A stretch of 45,211 nt of DNA, from positions 1 through 45,211 of the forward strand of contig JACRII010000122.1 of NCBI GenBank assembly GCA_016235875.1, given 5' to 3'. Within the stretch, counting starts at the first letter, position 1, and each line of letters opens with the position of its first letter. A program made the translations under genes and the position numbers. Under the pieces are notes generated by a model, which saw only the letters and a list, made by a program, of their open reading frames with translations, was not told the DNA's origin and did not search any database. The stretch is from Planctomycetota bacterium (lineage in GTDB: Bacteria > Planctomycetota > Brocadiia > Brocadiales > Brocadiaceae). This document shows, one piece after another, positions 41,850-45,211 of the stretch.

Positions 41850-42889
41850 AAAAAAAGAAAGAACAAACTCCAACTAAAAGCGAGTTAATTCTGTATCAGA
41901 CAGAGGATGGTCACACCCATATCGAGGTTCGTCTTCAGGATGAAACGGTCTGGATGAGCCAACTGGCAATGGCGGAGTTATTTCAATCCACAAAGCAAAA
42001 CATAAGCCTGCATCTCAAGAATGTCTTTGATGAAGGAGAACTGCTCGAAAGACGAGTTGTCAAGGAATACTTGACAACTGCTTCTGACGGCAAGAATTAC
42101 CGCACAAAGTTTTACAACCTTGAGGCGATTGTAGCGGTCGGCTACCGGGTGAAATCACATCGCGGCACACAGTTTCGAAAGTGGGCTACCGAGAGATTGA
42201 ACGAGTATCTCGTCAAAGGCTTCACAATGGACGATGAACGACTGAAAGAAGTCAATAATATCGGTTCCGATTACTTTGACGAGATGCTTGAACGGATAAG
42301 GGACATCCGGTCAAGCGAAAAGCGTTTTTATCAGAAAATCCGAGACATCTATAAACTTGCGGTTGATTACGATTCGAATGCGGAAGAAACCCTGGAATTT
42401 TTCAGCATTGTTCAGAACAAACTGCACTTTGCAGTATCAGGCAAGACTGCAGCGGAGATAATCTCCGAACGGGCGGATGCATCAAAACCCAATATGGGAT
42501 TGACTTCATGGAAGGGGGCAAAAGTCCGTAAAGGGGACGTGACTATTGCCAAGAATTACCTGAATCATGAAGAGATAGAGCATCTTAACCGTATAGTGGA
42601 AATGTACCTGAACTATGCAGAAGACCAGGCCAAACGCCGCAGACAGGTTTTCATGCGTGACTGGCGGGAAAAGCTGGATGCCTTCCTGAAATTTAACGAA
42701 CGGGATATTCTTACTAATGCAGGCAAGGTGACCAAAGAAATAGCGGATAATCTGGCGCTTGAACACTATGAGGTCTTTAACCGTAACCGGCTTGCAATAG
42801 AGGCGAAGGAGGAAGCTATTGCTGACGATGAAGAGCTGAAAAAGATAGAATCGGCTATCGAAAGGAAGAAGAAACAGAGACACAAATAA
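41846..42889 (+). CDS. RhuM-family protein inserted between cas4 and cas1
   Basis: 347 residues. The first 120 residues (ILYQTEDGHTHIEVRLQDETVWMSQ is a split signature; MAELFQSTKQNISLHLKNVFDEGELLERRVVKEYLTT) resemble the Bro-N/KilA-N-like DNA-binding part of RhuM proteins (virulence RhuM family, PF13310 as I recall). FRKWATERLNEYLVKGF and a long charged helical C-terminus ending in KKKQRHK follow. The biochemical activity of the family is not known. RhuM genes are often found in genomic islands and beside restriction systems. Here it overlaps cas4 by 4 bp and ends 1 bp before cas1, so it is fully coupled to the cas operon. It could be a passenger, a regulator or an accessory adaptation factor. 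Confidence 0.85.
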   Translation: MKKKKEQTPTKSELILYQTEDGHTHIEVRLQDETVWMSQLAMAELFQSTKQNISLHLKNVFDEGELLERRVVKEYLTTASDGKNYRTKFYNLEAIVAVGYRVKSHRGTQFRKWATERLNEYLVKGFTMDDERLKEVNNIGSDYFDEMLERIRDIRSSEKRFYQKIRDIYKLAVDYDSNAEETLEFFSIVQNKLHFAVSGKTAAEIISERADASKPNMGLTSWKGAKVRKGDVTIAKNYLNHEEIEHLNRIVEMYLNYAEDQAKRRRQVFMRDWREKLDAFLKFNERDILTNAGKVTKEIADNLALEHYEVFNRNRLAIEAKEEAIADDEELKKIESAIERKKKQRHK

Positions 42890-42890
42890 T

Positions 42891-43922
42891 ATGAAAAAAC
42901 TTCTTAACACGCTATTCGTAACAACGCAGGGTTCGTATTTATTTAAAGAAGGCGAAACTGTTGTAATAAAAGCCGATGATGAAATACGATTGCGTTTGCC
43001 CGTTCATACTCTCGGCGGGATTGTCTGCTTTGGACAGGTTTCCTGCAGTCCATACCTAATGGGATTCTGTGCTGAGAGCGGTGTAGCTGTTAGTTTTCTC
43101 ACAGAGAACGGAGATTTTCTTGCAAAGGTTCAGGGTCCCGTGTCCGGCAATGTCCTCCTGAGGCGTGAACAATATCGTAGAGCCGATGATTTGAAAACTT
43201 CCGCCTTAATAGCGCAGGCAGTATTGACAGGCAAGATAGCCAACTGCCGCACCGTGCTTCAGCGCGCCCTGAGAGACCATTCAGAAAAGATTGATGCAGA
43301 TGCGATTTCGCGGGCTTCACAGAGGCTTGCAAATTACATGAGGAGGTTGAGTTCTGAATTGACGCTGGATGTGTTACGAGGGATAGAGGGAGAGTCGGCA
43401 TATACGTACTTTAGTGTCTTCGATCATCTTATTACCTCGCAGAAGGACAGTTTCAGATTCCATGAACGGAACCGGAGACCTCCGCTGGATAATGTAAACT
43501 GCCTGCTGTCATTTCTCTATACCATTGTGATGCACGATGTGCGTTCAGCGCTTGAGACCGTAGGGCTTGACCCTGCTGTCGGTTTCCTGCACAGAGACCG
43601 TCCCGGCAGATACGGACTTGCGCTTGACCTGATGGAGGAATTTCGTCCTTTCTTTGCTGACCGCCTGGCTCTTTCACTTATCAACCTTTGTCAGGTGCAG
43701 GAAAAGGGATTTCAGAAAAAAGAATCAGGCGCCGTATGGATGGATGATGACACGAGGAAAACCGTTCTGGTTGCATATCAGAAGCGTAAGCAGGAGGAGA
43801 TAGAGCATCCGTTTTTAAAGGAGAAGGTTTCTATTGGAATTCTTTTTTATGTGCAGGCATTGCTCATGGCGCGTTATCTGCGCGGGGATATGGACAATTA
43901 TCCGCCTTTTATATGGAAGTGA
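42891..43922 (+). CDS. cas1: Cas1 integrase, type I-C
   Basis: 343 residues. Cas1 with Cas2 inserts new spacers at the leader end. Metal-binding residues are Glu166 in RGIEGESAYTYF, His234 in GFLHRDRPGRYGLALDL, and Glu249/Glu250 in LMEEFRPFFADR. The N-terminal beta domain (TQGSYLFKEGETVVIK) and the mid-region QYRRADD are typical of the I-C Cas1 family. The start ATG lies 1 bp after the RhuM stop. A 321-bp element separates it from cas2. Confidence 0.95.
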   Translation: MKKLLNTLFVTTQGSYLFKEGETVVIKADDEIRLRLPVHTLGGIVCFGQVSCSPYLMGFCAESGVAVSFLTENGDFLAKVQGPVSGNVLLRREQYRRADDLKTSALIAQAVLTGKIANCRTVLQRALRDHSEKIDADAISRASQRLANYMRRLSSELTLDVLRGIEGESAYTYFSVFDHLITSQKDSFRFHERNRRPPLDNVNCLLSFLYTIVMHDVRSALETVGLDPAVGFLHRDRPGRYGLALDLMEEFRPFFADRLALSLINLCQVQEKGFQKKESGAVWMDDDTRKTVLVAYQKRKQEEIEHPFLKEKVSIGILFYVQALLMARYLRGDMDNYPPFIWK

Positions 43923-43930
43923 TAATTAAT

Positions 43931-44219
43931 AGAGACAAAGGCACAGAGGCACAAAGTTAAGAAGGGACAATGAAAATGAGAAACTATAGGGATCTAGTTG
44001 TATGGCAAAAATCAATGGCGTTGGTAACTAAAGTTTATTCGATAACAAGATTGCTCCCGAAAGAAGAACGGAGATAGAAAGAATGCTCAGTAGTTTAATC
44101 AAAAAAGTAGGAAATTACTCAGGTACAAAGTAGAAAAGGTACAGAGGAACAAAGGGAAGATGAGGAACTTATGGATTTGTATATTTGATTAAACTTTGTG
44201 CCTCTGAGCCTTTGTATCT
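43931..44219. mobile_element. Decayed element with inverted CACAAAG-type ends between cas1 and cas2
   Basis: The left end (43931-43960) and right end (44189-44219) are inverted copies sharing ACAAAGGC, CAGAGGCACAAAG and TTAA with a few differences. A third, degenerate copy lies at 44123-44155. The interior carries a broken S23-like gene. CACAAAGGCACAAAGGC-type repeats commonly sit beside four-helix-bundle S23 genes. The element pushes cas2 away from cas1 without interrupting either. Confidence 0.55.
43970..44133 (+). pseudogene. Deleted four-helix-bundle (S23 / 23S rRNA intervening-sequence type) gene
   Basis: MRNYRDLVVWQKSMALVTKVYSITRLLPKEER is the N-terminal signature of the S23-type family and ends at TAG 44075-44077. 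One frame over, IERMLSSLIKKVGNYSGTK, ending at TAG 44131-44133, matches the family C-terminus. The middle (about 60 residues) is deleted out of frame. GAAGGGACA precedes ATG 43970. The product is certainly non-functional. Confidence 0.7.
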
Positions 44220-44243
44220 TTGTGCCTGAGTTAGGAGTAAAAT

Positions 44244-44531
44244 ATGCTTGTACTAATAAGTTATGATGTTGCTGCAGATGATACCGGGCAGCGTCGCTTG
44301 CGAAGGGTTGCCCGTGCATGTAAGGATTACGGACAAAGGGTGCAGTATTCGGTGTTTGAATGCATTGTTGACCCTGCACAGTGGACAATGCTGAAAGAGA
44401 GGTTGGTTTCAGAAATTAATCCTGAGAAAGACAGCCTGAGATTTTACTATCTTGGGTCTAACTGGAAGCATCGTGTGGAGCATATTGGCGCAAAGCCCTC
44501 TATTGAACAGGATGGGCCTTTGATTGTCTAA
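44244..44531 (+). CDS. cas2: Cas2, adaptation subunit, type I-C
   Basis: 95 residues. A ferredoxin-like fold dimer that bridges two Cas1 dimers. LVLISYDVA with the conserved Asp8, [24 protein letters not shown] (split), and the C-terminal strand SLRFYYLG are standard. TTAGGAGT precedes the ATG. It is the last cas gene before the leader and array. Confidence 0.95.
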   Translation: MLVLISYDVAADDTGQRRLRRVARACKDYGQRVQYSVFECIVDPAQWTMLKERLVSEINPEKDSLRFYYLGSNWKHRVEHIGAKPSIEQDGPLIV

Positions 44532-45198
<667 letters not shown>

Positions 45199-45211
45199 GG
45201 GTAAGACGTCA

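Overview
The window reads like chromosome of a Planctomycetota bacterium, most probably an anammox-type member of the Brocadiales. This taxon call is inference from the character of the proteins (Rnf subunits, ATP-type PEP carboxykinase next to pyruvate phosphate dikinase, a DUF4070-type B12/radical-SAM enzyme, many TPR proteins), the moderate GC content and the many palindromic intergenic repeats. No rRNA or tRNA gene was seen.

Layout. 1-5.9 kb: pyruvate phosphate dikinase (minus strand, interrupted by an in-frame TGA and running off the left edge), a MITE-like palindromic element, threonine dehydrogenase, a small element with perfect 20-bp inverted ends holding a DruA/DUF4338 relic, then a HAD phosphatase coupled to a LolA-like periplasmic protein. 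6.2-9.6 kb: a B12-binding-type radical SAM enzyme, a small secreted domain protein, and a cyclic-nucleotide-binding protein overlapping a class III nucleotide cyclase. 9.6-12.8 kb: one 1064-residue HD / STAND ATPase / TPR / SEC-C protein on the minus strand. 13-22 kb: housekeeping genes (LolD-like ATPase, branched-chain aminotransferase, signal peptidase II, DksA/TraR protein, MobA, HutI, parvulin isomerase, AlaC-like aminotransferase) mixed with envelope proteins. 22.1-25.5 kb: rnfC, rnfD and rnfG without rnfE, rnfA or rnfB. 25.5-30.4 kb: ScpB, endonuclease V, a HAD-YvcK fusion and PEP carboxykinase. 30.4-34.4 kb: an Rrf2 regulator with a promoter/operator palindrome, a three-gene nitrate/sulfonate/taurine-type ABC importer and a thioredoxin-fold mini-protein.

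34.9-45.2 kb is a type I-C CRISPR-Cas locus: a frameshifted cas3 5' relic, then cas3, cas5c, cas8c (with an in-frame internal start and strong ribosome-binding site for Cas11c), cas7c, cas4, a RhuM-family gene inserted with ATGA coupling, cas1, a decayed S23-type element, cas2, a leader and an array of 32-bp repeats running to the right edge. Cas5c should process the crRNA; Cas8c, Cas11c, Cas7c and Cas5c should form Cascade; Cas3 should degrade target DNA; Cas4, Cas1 and Cas2 should acquire spacers.

The two best candidates for something undescribed are the RhuM gene in the adaptation half of the cas operon and the solitary HD-STAND-TPR-SEC-C protein. Several intergenic regions hold decayed mobile elements with well-preserved inverted ends.
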